Source: Kosakonia oryzendophytica (lineage in GTDB: Bacteria > Pseudomonadota > Gammaproteobacteria > Enterobacterales > Enterobacteriaceae). Taken from it: a DNA stretch of 64,000 bases. Made by a program: the position numbers and the translations under genes. The notes below the pieces were generated by a model, which saw nothing but the letters and a program-made list of their open reading frames with translations, did no database searches and was not told where the DNA came from. Shown here piece by piece: positions 1 to 7,195 of this stretch (its first letter is position 1; each line of letters opens with the position of its first letter). The stretch covers positions 1 through 64,000 of the forward strand of contig NZ_FMAY01000008.1 in assembly GCF_900094925.1 (NCBI RefSeq). Direction: 5' to 3'.

Positions 1-255
1 TCGCCCCAGAGCCACCTGAAGCGCCTCCTTATCCAGCATGGCTTCGGCAAGCAGCTTCTTGAGCCTGGCGTTCTCTTCCTCAAGCGACTTCAGGCGTTTA
101 ACCTCGGGCACCTCCATACCGCCATACTTCTTACGCCAGGTGTAAAAGGTTGCGTCAGAAATAGCATGCTTACGGCAAAGCTCACGGGCGGAAATGCCAG
201 CCTCGGCCTCGCGGAGAATACTGATGATCTGTTCGTCAGAAAAACGCTTCTTCAT
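1..255 (-). CDS. IS3-family transposase OrfA, N-terminal 85 residues (partial)
   Basis: The reading frame begins MKKRFSDEQIISILREAEAG and continues through the HTH_Tnp_1 (COG2963) pattern: an N-terminal helix-turn-helix with ARELCRKHAISDATFYTWRKK, the linker YGGMEVPEVKRLK, and the leucine-rich segment LEEENARLKKLLAEAMLDK that leads to the frameshift zone. In IS3 elements OrfA binds the terminal repeats, and a programmed frameshift with OrfB gives the active DDE transposase. OrfB would lie to the left, outside the window. The part visible here has no internal stop, so the element may be intact. Confidence 0.85.
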   Translation of the reverse strand, partial: MKKRFSDEQIISILREAEAGISARELCRKHAISDATFYTWRKKYGGMEVPEVKRLKSLEEENARLKKLLAEAMLDKEALQVALGR

Positions 256-326
256 GGGGATGTCCTCACGTTGCTGATGAAGACATTACTAACATCGTCG
301 TGTGTTAATCAATGGGGAGCAGGTCA
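1..326 (-). mobile_element. End of an IS3-family insertion sequence, cut by the window edge
   Basis: The element holds the start of an OrfA transposase gene reading leftward out of the window, plus about 70 bp of terminal sequence to its right. Reading inward, the probable tip is TGACCTGCTCCCCATTG at 326-310, which has the TGA/TGT-type start common in this family. The tip position is inferred: the other end and any target duplication are outside the window. An identical copy of the tip occurs at 62031-62048. Confidence 0.7.
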
Positions 327-561
327 GCATGACAATGTTTTGATAACGCATGGCTTCTATCCTTGAAAAGGTGTCAGGTTTATAACACGTTTGAAACTTC
401 CGGGTATCGGGGGAACAGTCCCCGTGTAGCCAGAGTCATAAAAATAACCGGCTTCTATCTCCAGGGAGGGGCTGTTGTGGACTGAATTAGGCATAAAAAA
501 GATACAGACCCAATAGGAACATCATCCAAGCCAACCGCCCAATACTCTCCTTTTTTTCGTT
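256..561. other. Intergenic stretch without a recognisable gene
   Basis: The first 70 bases are the IS terminal region. The rest (327-561) holds no ORF with a ribosome binding site on either strand. A short motif, GGCTTCTATC, occurs twice (about 351 and 452). I see no promoter or terminator that I would defend. Confidence 0.5.
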
Positions 562-795
562 CTAAACATATAGTTTACTATCAACCGTATTTTTTACTTT
601 GCACCAAAATAAAAGATTCCCGCTGCCAGCTGCTTTTGCCGCATTACTTTTCCCAGTGGCCGCGACAGAAACGTTTTTACCACCGGGTGTATTTTCATCT
701 GTTACGGTTAAATTAACGGAATAGCTAGCATGGATACCGACACCTTCTATACGTAGGTCAGCGATCTGCGAGAAATAAAAGTTTTTAATTGCCAC
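562..795 (-). CDS. Small protein of unknown function (77 aa)
   Basis: I do not recognise the family. The GTG start at 795 is preceded by AAGGA at 806-802 with a suitable spacing, which supports real translation. The product has no signal peptide or membrane segment. Its middle is rich in small and polar residues (SYSVNLTVTDENTPGGKNVSVAATGKS), as in a beta-strand-rich domain, and it ends FWCKVKNTVDSKLYV. The gene is more AT-rich than the core genes around it and sits beside an IS end, so it may be acquired DNA. An inverted repeat TGTCA-N3-TGACA lies upstream at 874-886, with TTGACA on the coding strand overlapping it. Confidence 0.5.
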   Translation of the reverse strand: MAIKNFYFSQIADLRIEGVGIHASYSVNLTVTDENTPGGKNVSVAATGKSNAAKAAGSGNLLFWCKVKNTVDSKLYV

Positions 796-1021
796 AATAT
801 ATCCTTATCAAGGCTGAGTGATGTTCTATATAAAAACACATCGTGATTCTATCCTGATACAGCCCTTTCCTGATGTCAAAATGACATCTCTGTATTTTAA
901 ACTGGTTCGCTTATGTCTCCCAATTACGACAGATCATGAACAATCAGCCAGGCTTTACGCGCAATCGTTATAACGTGCCACATTATCGCTCCCTTATAGC
1001 GGGGGCCCTGTGAAGGGGCCG

Positions 1022-1039
1022 TATAGCCTTAAGGCTATA
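1022..1039. repeat. Perfect 18-bp palindrome downstream of the ArsR-family gene
   Basis: TATAGCCTTAAGGCTATA is its own reverse complement and follows a GC-rich inverted repeat (GGCCC...GGGCC, 1005-1020). It lies 3' of the ArsR gene at 1082-1789. No T-run follows on either strand, so it does not look like a normal intrinsic terminator. It could be a binding site or part of an RNA hairpin. Confidence 0.4.
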
Positions 1040-1081
1040 TACTCAAGCGCGAATGCTTAATCAATAACCACGAAAGTGCTT

Positions 1082-1789
1082 TCAGGCTCCGACCCCAAAC
1101 ACTCTGAAGAGGGCGCTTTTGCCTTCGTCTGTCACGGTGACTTCACGGTAGCCAGGCGTTCTGCGTAACCAGCCTTTATGTTCGAAGGCAATCAACAACG
1201 ATGCGCCAGCATCGCCGCCAAGGTGGAAACGACGCTCGCTCCAGTCCAGGCAAGCGCAGCAGGGTTTGCGCCGGGTACGCGGGTCGAGCGTTACGCCCAG
1301 GGCTTCCAGTTTGCGTTTGCCCGGTTCCGTCACGGCACTGCCCTCGTCCGTTACCCAGCCTTCGCGCTGCATAAACTCATAAATGTCGACGGCGATTTCA
1401 CCGGCAAGGTGATCGTAGCAGGTGCGTGCGCGACGCAGTTCAACCGGAGTGCGGGTCGCCAGCGCACGCCCTCCGCGCATTGACACCCCCATCATATTTT
1501 CCAGTAACCCGGCGACATCGCTCCCCGCCAGGCGGTAGTAGCGGTGTCGCCCCTGCGAAACGCAGACCAGCAGGCCATGGCTCAACAACCGGTTCAGATG
1601 CGCGCTGGCGGTAGATGCGGAAATATCCGCGACCGAACTCAGCTCGGTTGCAGTCCAAGCCCGCCCGTCCATCAGCGCGCAGAGCATACGCGCCCGCGAA
1701 GGGTCGGACATCGCGCTGGCAATACCGGCCAGCGCCTCTTCCAGCGCTGTGCCGCTTTCATGTGAATGCTGTAAACCGGGTAAACTCAT
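1082..1789 (-). CDS. ArsR-family winged-helix transcriptional regulator with extended C-terminus
   Basis: The 235-residue protein has an N-terminal winged helix-turn-helix of the ArsR type. It starts around residue 20 with [21 protein letters not shown], followed by the recognition helix region [20 protein letters not shown] and the wing [12 protein letters not shown]. The C-terminal half (about 110-235) is longer than in minimal ArsR proteins and holds the cysteine motif [13 protein letters not shown], seen in a subgroup of larger ArsR regulators. The inducer is unknown; the cysteines might bind metal, but that is inference. It is the last gene of a three-gene operon, and its ATG overlaps the stop of the ACT-domain gene (ATGA). 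Confidence 0.85.
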   Translation of the reverse strand: MSLPGLQHSHESGTALEEALAGIASAMSDPSRARMLCALMDGRAWTATELSSVADISASTASAHLNRLLSHGLLVCVSQGRHRYYRLAGSDVAGLLENMMGVSMRGGRALATRTPVELRRARTCYDHLAGEIAVDIYEFMQREGWVTDEGSAVTEPGKRKLEALGVTLDPRTRRKPCCACLDWSERRFHLGGDAGASLLIAFEHKGWLRRTPGYREVTVTDEGKSALFRVFGVGA

Positions 1790-2178
1790 TGTGCCTCTGT
1801 ACTCCAGGGCTGCGTGACCTCACGGGTCAGGGTGTCGTTATCCGTCAGCAGGATCAGGCGGTTAGCATGATCACTGTACTGCACGAGAATATTGATGCCA
1901 TTTTTCGCGATCGTGCGGGCTATCGCGCCTAACTCACCGGGACGTTCCTGCTTTAGCTTGCGGATCACCGGCTGCGTCACCTGCAGCACCATAAAGCCTG
2001 CAGCTGCCAGCACCTGGCGGGCACGTTCCCCCTCCACGACCAGAAAGTGCGCATGACTTTCACGACCGACGGTGAATACGCCGCCACCTTCCAGGCCTAC
2101 GCCATTTTTGCCAAGTGTTTCACCCAGCATCGCCAGCCCACCGGGCGCATTGTTAAGCATAACGTGAATATCATACAT
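1786..2178 (-). CDS. ACT-domain amino-acid-binding regulatory protein (130 aa)
   Basis: The protein starts [20 protein letters not shown] and is made of two ACT-like repeats: an N-terminal one (residues 1-65, containing [23 protein letters not shown]) and a second around 70-125 with [19 protein letters not shown]. Each has the beta-loop-alpha signature with the conserved glycine that binds small ligands, often amino acids. No catalytic domain is attached. A longer frame extends upstream to 2325, but the M at 2178 begins the domain, and the upstream part only mirrors the overlapping monooxygenase gene. It overlaps its neighbours on both sides, indicating translational coupling with the ABM and ArsR genes. 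Confidence 0.7.
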   Translation of the reverse strand: MYDIHVMLNNAPGGLAMLGETLGKNGVGLEGGGVFTVGRESHAHFLVVEGERARQVLAAAGFMVLQVTQPVIRKLKQERPGELGAIARTIAKNGINILVQYSDHANRLILLTDNDTLTREVTQPWSTEAQ

Positions 2179-2494
2179 GGCCTGGTTTCCTGCTTTCCGA
2201 TGAATAGTCACGCAGCACCTGGGCCACACGGATACGGTAAAACGAGAAAATTGCGCGCTGCCCCTCCGCCTGCGCGGCCTGGTGCAGCACATTTTGTTTC
2301 CAGGCCAGTACTGCAGCTTCATCACGCCACCACGACAGCGACAAAATCTTGCCTGTGGTGGTCAGGCTTTGAAACCGTTCAATAGCGATAAAACCGTCGA
2401 TTTCCACCAGTAGCGGCTTTAACTCCGCGGCCAGTTGCAAATAGCGCTCCTGCCCTTCTGCGGCGACATCGGCTTCAAACAGTACAGCAATCAT
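2171..2494 (-). CDS. Antibiotic biosynthesis monooxygenase (ABM) domain protein
   Basis: This 107-residue, single-domain protein has the ABM dimeric ferredoxin-like fold pattern: [19 protein letters not shown] at the start, then [19 protein letters not shown], and the strand [19 protein letters not shown] followed by a helix with [20 protein letters not shown]. Proteins of this family include quinol monooxygenases, heme-degrading enzymes and many without assigned substrate; nothing here fixes the substrate. AAGGAG precedes the ATG at 2494. It is the first gene of the ABM-ACT-ArsR operon. Confidence 0.8.
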   Translation of the reverse strand: MIAVLFEADVAAEGQERYLQLAAELKPLLVEIDGFIAIERFQSLTTTGKILSLSWWRDEAAVLAWKQNVLHQAAQAEGQRAIFSFYRIRVAQVLRDYSSESRKPGHV

Positions 2495-2623
2495 CGGCTC
2501 ACTCCTTCTGTGTATTTGCCGCCAGTTTACGCAGCCTTCAAAGAAATGCTTCGCTCAGCAACGAAATGTGGTTGCTGGTGTTGCCGGACCCCATCGGGAA
2601 GTGATTTAGCTCGCAGAATCCCA

Positions 2624-2637
2624 TGAAACCGGTTGCA
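2624..2637. promoter_or_regulatory. LacI-type operator 1 upstream of the PTS gene
   Basis: TGAAACCGGTTGCA matches the second site at 2660-2673 in 12 of 14 positions and has the central CCGG typical of LacI/GalR-family operators. The two sites are 36 bp apart, centre to centre. Confidence 0.65.
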
Positions 2638-2659
2638 TGGAGTAATAACCAGGTTAGCA

Positions 2660-2673
2660 TGAAACCGGTTTCA
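2660..2673. promoter_or_regulatory. LacI-type operator 2 upstream of the PTS gene (perfect palindrome)
   Basis: TGAAACCGGTTTCA is a perfect 14-bp palindrome located 46 bp before the PTS start codon. It is the canonical form for a LacI/GalR-family homodimer. A possible promoter, TTGCAT-N16-TAGCAT (2633-2660), lies between and across the two operators. The obvious ligand is the LacI-type protein encoded at 4603-5607. Confidence 0.75.
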
Positions 2674-2718
2674 CCCAGTTACACCTACTCAGTTTCCGAT
2701 AATAAAAGGTAAATAAAC

Positions 2719-4578
2719 ATGGCCGTTATCAGGGATTACAATAAGTTAGCGAGTGATATCCTCCGGGAGGTGGGTGGCGAAGAGAACATCAGCACCTTCT
2801 CCCGCTGCGCCACACGTCTGCGCCTGGTGCTCAACCATACTCCCGCCACCGCGAAAACCCACATCCAGAGCCTGCCCGGCGTCATAGCGGTCGTGGAAAG
2901 CGGCGGTCAGTTCCAGGTGGTGATAGGAACGCATGTCGCCGATGTGTTTAACGCCCTGTCAGGTATGGTGAAAGAGAATGAACACGGTGCGCAGCAGCCC
3001 AAAACACGCTGGCTGGATGCGGTGATCGCCACCATGTCCGCCGTGTTTGCGCCGATCGTCTATATTCTGGCTGCGGCGGGGATCTTACAGGGCCTGCTGA
3101 TCCTGCTGGGTCTGGCCGATGCAGAGATCAAAACATCCGGCACTTTCGCGATCCTCAACTTCATGTCGTGGACGCCGTTTGCCTTCCTGCCGGTCTTTAT
3201 CGCCATCACCGCTGCACGCCATTTTAAATGTAACCCGTTTATCGCCGTGCTCTGCTGCTGCGCGCTGATCAACCCGGAATGGACCGCTATGGCCGGGAAG
3301 ATCGCCGCCGGCAACGAAGTGAAATTTCTCTTCTTCCCGTTGGCGGAAACGGTCTACACCTCGTCGGTCCTGCCACCATTATTCCTCGTCTGGGCGCTAT
3401 CCTGGTTTGAACGCCGTGTTGAAAAGTGGCTGCCAGAGGTCATCAGCCCCTTATTCACACCGCTACTCTGTTTTGTGGTGATTGTCCCGCTGACGCTTAT
3501 CGTGATTGGCCCCATCACCAGTTGGGCGGCGCTGGGCGTCGCGCACGGCTATAACACCCTGTTCCATGCGGCTCCTGCGCTGGCGGCGGCGATTATCGGC
3601 GGTGTCTGGCAGGTGATCGTCATTTTCGGTGTGCACTGGGGGATTACCCCGGTGATCATGGCCAACTTCGACACCCAGGGCTATGACTCCTTCCAGGCCT
3701 ATCAAACCATTGCGGTGATCGGCCAGATGGCAGCAGTCTTTGGCGTATTTATCAAAAGCCGCAATACGCAACTGAAAGCCACCTCCCTGTCTGCGGGCGT
3801 CACCGCCATTTTTGGTATTACTGAACCGGCCATTTACGGCGTGACCCTGCGCTTTAAAAAACCGTTTATCTGCGGCTGCATTGGCGGCGCGATCGGTGCG
3901 GTGGTGGCCAGTCTGTTTGGTAGCCTCTATTACGCCTATGCCGCGCTGCCGGGCCTGTTTACGCTGGTGAATGCCATCAGCCCCGATGCGCCAATGTCGT
4001 TTATTGGCGAGCTGGCAGGCGCAGGAACCGCCATTGTGCTGACCATTGTGATGGTGCAATTCGTTGGCTTTGACGATCCGATCGAAGAGACGACGCCAGA
4101 CGAAAAAACCCCGGTGCTGAAAGTTGGCGCCATGCAGATGCTTAGCCCGATCAAAGGTGAAGTGATTGCGCTGGAAAGTGTGGCGGATGAAGCCTTTGCC
4201 GGCAAAGCGCTGGGCGACGGCATTGCCATTATTCCGCACGAAGGTAAAGTGGTGGCCCCGTGTGATGCACAGGTCGCAACATTGATCGACTCTCATCACG
4301 CCGTGGGACTGATATGTGATAATGGTGCGGAATTACTGATCCATGTCGGGCTCAATACCGTTAATTTGCAAGGACGGCATTTTACCCCGCGGGTAAAAGA
4401 AGGCGACAGAGTTGCAGCGGGCGACACGCTGCTGGAATTCGACAAACAGCGCATTGAGCAGGAAGGCTACGACCTGACAACCCCGGTGCTGGTAGTGAAC
4501 AGCGATGAATTCACCCTGACCCGCCATCAGTCACAGGGCACGGTCACCGTGGGGGAGCCGCTGATGTCGCTGGGCTAA
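2719..4578 (+). CDS. PTS beta-glucoside-family permease, fused IIBCA
   Basis: The 619-residue enzyme II is predicted to import and phosphorylate a beta-glucoside. Domains in order: IIB (1-90) with the phosphorylated cysteine C30 in STFSRCATRLRL; a multi-spanning IIC (about 105-460) including GITEPAIYGVTLRFKKPF, the sugar-binding signature of the family; and IIA (about 470-619) with the active histidine in LLIHVGLNTVNLQG. It resembles E. coli AscF/BglF, but AscF lacks a IIA domain whereas this protein carries one. The start at 2719 follows AAAGGTAAATAAAC. A LacI-type regulator follows 24 bp downstream. No 6-phospho-beta-glucosidase gene is adjacent, so the sugar phosphate would be processed by an enzyme encoded elsewhere. 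Confidence 0.9.
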   Translation: MAVIRDYNKLASDILREVGGEENISTFSRCATRLRLVLNHTPATAKTHIQSLPGVIAVVESGGQFQVVIGTHVADVFNALSGMVKENEHGAQQPKTRWLDAVIATMSAVFAPIVYILAAAGILQGLLILLGLADAEIKTSGTFAILNFMSWTPFAFLPVFIAITAARHFKCNPFIAVLCCCALINPEWTAMAGKIAAGNEVKFLFFPLAETVYTSSVLPPLFLVWALSWFERRVEKWLPEVISPLFTPLLCFVVIVPLTLIVIGPITSWAALGVAHGYNTLFHAAPALAAAIIGGVWQVIVIFGVHWGITPVIMANFDTQGYDSFQAYQTIAVIGQMAAVFGVFIKSRNTQLKATSLSAGVTAIFGITEPAIYGVTLRFKKPFICGCIGGAIGAVVASLFGSLYYAYAALPGLFTLVNAISPDAPMSFIGELAGAGTAIVLTIVMVQFVGFDDPIEETTPDEKTPVLKVGAMQMLSPIKGEVIALESVADEAFAGKALGDGIAIIPHEGKVVAPCDAQVATLIDSHHAVGLICDNGAELLIHVGLNTVNLQGRHFTPRVKEGDRVAAGDTLLEFDKQRIEQEGYDLTTPVLVVNSDEFTLTRHQSQGTVTVGEPLMSLG

Positions 4579-4602
4579 TCATAACAAGAGTGAGGTTGAA
4601 TT

Positions 4603-5607
4603 ATGGTAACGATACTGGATGTCGCCAGACTGGCTGGCGTATCAAAAGCGACAGTATCGCGGGCGCTGAACGGTAAAGTCTTTGTGCGAGAGGAAGTGAA
4701 AGCCCGTATTTTTCAGGCGATTGCCGATACTGGCTATCGACCGAATCAGTTGGCCCGTAACCTTGCCAATAATAAGACTAACTCAATAGGACTGGTGATC
4801 ACCAACGGGCTGTATAACGGCCCGTTCTTCGCCAGCATGATTTACCACGCCGCAACCAGCAGCGAGAGCTTTAGCCGTCAACTGGTGCTGGCGGACGGCA
4901 AGCACAGTGCGCAGGAAGAGCGCGATGCCATTAACCTGCTGCTGTCGCTACGTTGCGAAGGCATCATGATCTACCCCAAGTACCTTTCTGTGGATGAGCT
5001 CGATGAGATTATCGATCACAACACGACGCCGATCGTGGTGATCAACCGTGAACTTCCCCGCCATCGCAGCCAGTGTGTCTTTGTCGATCATCAACAAAAT
5101 TGTGAAACAATGATGGCGCATCTGCTGGCGCAAGGTCACAGGCGTATTGCCTTTGTGGCGGGTTCGGAGGGATCGCCGACGGGCGAAAGCCGTTTCGCGG
5201 GTTATTGTCATGCCCTGCGCAAGGCAGGCATTGAACCTGATCCGCAACTGCACGTGCGTGGTAGTTGGAGTATCGACAGTGGATATCAGGCGGCGCAGCA
5301 GTTGCTGGCGCGCAACGTGCCGTTTACCTGCATCCTGGCGGCGAATGATGATATGGCGATTGGCGTGGCGAAAGCCTGTCAGGAGGCCGGATTACGGCTA
5401 CCGCAGGATGTTTCTCTGGCGGGGTTTGACGATTCGGTCATTGGTCAGTACTACAACCCCTCGTTAACCACGATTCATGTGCCCATGGATGAAATGATCC
5501 GCAATGCCGTCGGGATGCTGCTGCAACCGGACGCGCAAACCCTTAATGCCCATCAGGGCGAACTGGTTTGCCGGGAGTCGGTGGCGAGTGCTAAAAAGGC
5601 CCGGTAA
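4603..5607 (+). CDS. LacI-family transcriptional regulator (AscG-like)
   Basis: This 334-residue repressor has the N-terminal LacI HTH (TILDVARLAGVSKATVSRAL) with hinge helix YRPNQLARNL, then a periplasmic-binding-protein-type sensor domain. Long stretches resemble E. coli AscG, for instance LVLADGKHSAQEERDAINLL and LRCEGIMIYPKYLSVDE. It lies just downstream of the PTS gene on the same strand, so it probably belongs to the same transcript and controls it through the two CCGG-centred operators at 2624-2673. The inducer is probably a beta-glucoside or its phosphate; this is inference from the AscG resemblance. Confidence 0.88.
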   Translation: MVTILDVARLAGVSKATVSRALNGKVFVREEVKARIFQAIADTGYRPNQLARNLANNKTNSIGLVITNGLYNGPFFASMIYHAATSSESFSRQLVLADGKHSAQEERDAINLLLSLRCEGIMIYPKYLSVDELDEIIDHNTTPIVVINRELPRHRSQCVFVDHQQNCETMMAHLLAQGHRRIAFVAGSEGSPTGESRFAGYCHALRKAGIEPDPQLHVRGSWSIDSGYQAAQQLLARNVPFTCILAANDDMAIGVAKACQEAGLRLPQDVSLAGFDDSVIGQYYNPSLTTIHVPMDEMIRNAVGMLLQPDAQTLNAHQGELVCRESVASAKKAR

Positions 5608-5611
5608 ACTG

Positions 5612-5664
5612 CTGAGGTATCGCGAAAGATTTCAGGATACCTCAGCCGTAAAGTCTGTTTTTTT
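5612..5664 (+). terminator. Intrinsic terminator after the LacI-type gene
   Basis: CTGAGGTATC (5612-5621) pairs perfectly with GATACCTCAG (5636-5645) around a 14-nt loop. A T-run follows at about 5657-5664. The stem begins 4 bp after the stop codon. The gap between stem and T-run is longer than ideal. Confidence 0.6.
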
Positions 5665-6049
5665 ATTGAGCCAAAGAGATATTCCCTTGAGCCCCAGCGG
5701 CAAGAGTGAAATCCGCAGTGATAAGGTGTAGCCCTTTTTCGACGGAACTCACCTCCCATGTGATGGAGTAGCGTGTCCCGGCGTTGAAGGTAGCGTCAAA
5801 TAACGGCAGGCATGCACCCTGCTCTATATAGAGGGGATGATGATAAAACCGCGTGAATATCGGATCGTGGTCCTTACTGTAGATAACCGCCCCTGTCATT
5901 TTTTCTCCCGGTTTCATTATTGACAAAGCACAGACGGCATTGTTGTTAATGACTACCGTGGTCGCAGTACGCGGCACCATCCTGTCTCCGGAACCCGGGC
6001 ATCCAGCGAGTAAAAAGAGCGTTGCCAGCAGAATGCTTTTCTTCTCCAT
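5663..6049 (-). CDS. Periplasmic lipoprotein resembling putative T6SS immunity lipoproteins (DUF7480-like)
   Basis: The 128-residue product begins with a lipoprotein signal peptide MEKKSILLATLFLLAGC, cleaved before C17. The mature part opens PGSGDRMVPRTATTVVINNNAVC and KPGEKMTGAVIYS. I associate this pattern with short enterobacterial lipoproteins annotated as putative type VI secretion immunity proteins. Such proteins would protect the periplasm from an effector, but no effector or T6SS gene is visible nearby, so the function is unproven. GGAAGGG precedes the ATG. The gene stands alone between two plus-strand terminators. Confidence 0.55.
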   Translation of the reverse strand: MEKKSILLATLFLLAGCPGSGDRMVPRTATTVVINNNAVCALSIMKPGEKMTGAVIYSKDHDPIFTRFYHHPLYIEQGACLPLFDATFNAGTRYSITWEVSSVEKGLHLITADFTLAAGAQGNISLAQ

Positions 6050-6139
6050 CAGCCCTTCCCGTAACCCTTTTTTCGTTGCGTTCTCAAGTCGAGAATAATC
6101 ATTCGCTGCCCTGCTAAAAAAGTCCCCTCATTTCATACG

Positions 6140-6176
6140 AACGGAGAATGCACTGAGGCATTCTCCGTTTGTTTTT
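6140..6176 (+). terminator. Strong intrinsic terminator with no obvious plus-strand gene in front
   Basis: AACGGAGAATGC (6140-6152 with one variation) pairs with GCATTCTCCGTT (6158-6169) around a 5-nt loop, then TTGTTTTT. It points rightward. The nearest upstream plus-strand gene (LacI-type, ends 5607) has its own terminator, so this hairpin may end a small RNA or act on long read-through. Confidence 0.55.
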
Positions 6177-6237
6177 ACCAAAAACACACCTGACCTTTCT
6201 CTCGCTATCCTGCAGCGATAAACCAGCTATTCTTCCG

Positions 6238-7098
6238 CTATGCGCCGATACCGTTCAGTTTTTCCAGCGCTTCTGGCGGCAGCGTTATCTTCGCGCTCGC
6301 CAGGTTTTCCTGTAAATGCTGCGGCGAGGACGTACCGGGGATCAGCAGAATATTCGGTGAACGCTGCAGCAGCCACGCCAGCGCGATCTGCATCGGCGTT
6401 GCGCCAAGGGATTGCGCCACTTCATTCAACTCACCGGCCTGCAATGGCGTAAAACCGCCCAGCGGGAAGAATGGCACAAACGCAATGCCCTGCTCGTTAA
6501 GGGAATCGATCAACGCATCGTCCGCCCGGTTTGCCACGTTATAAAGGTTTTGCACGCAGGCCACAGGGGTCATCTTCTGCGCATCCGCCACCTGTTTCGC
6601 CGTCACATTGCTCAGGCCGATATGGCGGATCAGGCCACGCTCTTTCAGCGAGATCAAGGTTTCCAGCGGCGCTTCCAGCGAACCCTCTTCCGGGCCATGA
6701 ACACCAAACATCGAGCGCAGATTCACGACCTCTATCACCTCCAGACCGAGATTACGCAGATTGTCCTCGACGGCACGGGTCAGTTCTTCCGCACTGAACG
6801 CGGGTAGCCAGTTAGCTTTATCATCGCGGCGAGCCCCGACTTTGGTGACGATACAGAGATCATCCGGGTAGGGATGCAGCGCCTGCTTAATCAATTTGTT
6901 GGTAACGTGGGGGCCATAAAAATCGCTGGTGTCGATATGGCGAACGCCGGCGGCAATCACATCACGCAACACCTGAAGCGCTTTCGCTTCATCGGCTGGC
7001 GGGCCAAACACGCCAGGACCAGCAAGCTGCATTGCGCCGTAACCCAGGCGACCAACCTGACGATCGCCAAGACGATAAGTAAGTGTGGGTTGAGACAT
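6238..7098 (-). CDS. Aldo/keto reductase of the YdbC (PdxI, pyridoxal reductase) type
   Basis: The 286-residue TIM-barrel reductase matches E. coli YdbC in length and in long blocks: RLGYGAMQLAGPGVFGPP, HIDTSDFYGPHVTN, LCIVTKVGARR, LIRHIGLSNVT, and the C-terminal NADPH-binding LLQRSPNILLIPGTSS. The catalytic tetrad is visible as D50-Y55 in TSDFYGPH with downstream K and H. YdbC/PdxI reduces pyridoxal to pyridoxine with NADPH; the same substrate is likely but not proven. The start at 7098 is set by GGAGGTATTCC just before ATG; the longer frame to 7140 lacks a site. It diverges from a LysR gene that probably regulates it. Confidence 0.8.
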   Translation of the reverse strand: MSQPTLTYRLGDRQVGRLGYGAMQLAGPGVFGPPADEAKALQVLRDVIAAGVRHIDTSDFYGPHVTNKLIKQALHPYPDDLCIVTKVGARRDDKANWLPAFSAEELTRAVEDNLRNLGLEVIEVVNLRSMFGVHGPEEGSLEAPLETLISLKERGLIRHIGLSNVTAKQVADAQKMTPVACVQNLYNVANRADDALIDSLNEQGIAFVPFFPLGGFTPLQAGELNEVAQSLGATPMQIALAWLLQRSPNILLIPGTSSPQHLQENLASAKITLPPEALEKLNGIGA

Positions 7099-7124
7099 GG
7101 AATACCTCCTGTGCATAAAGTAAA

Positions 7125-7160
7125 CAGATTGTAGGAGCATTGCGGCTGTGCAACAATCTG
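7125..7160. promoter_or_regulatory. Inverted repeat, probable LysR-type binding site between divergent genes
   Basis: CAGATTGT (7125-7132) and ACAATCTG (7153-7160) are perfect reverse complements separated by 20 bp. A second, smaller palindrome ATTGT-N3-ACAAT follows at 7184-7196 over the LysR start. The arrangement fits a LysR regulator controlling itself and the divergent reductase. Confidence 0.55.
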
Positions 7161-7195
7161 CTGAAATTCACACACAGTGTACGGATTGTCGAACA

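Noticed and set aside
3463-4299. Minus-strand 278-codon frame inside the PTS gene
   Set aside because: It is a shadow of the PTS coding sequence with H/N/R-rich composition and no family pattern.
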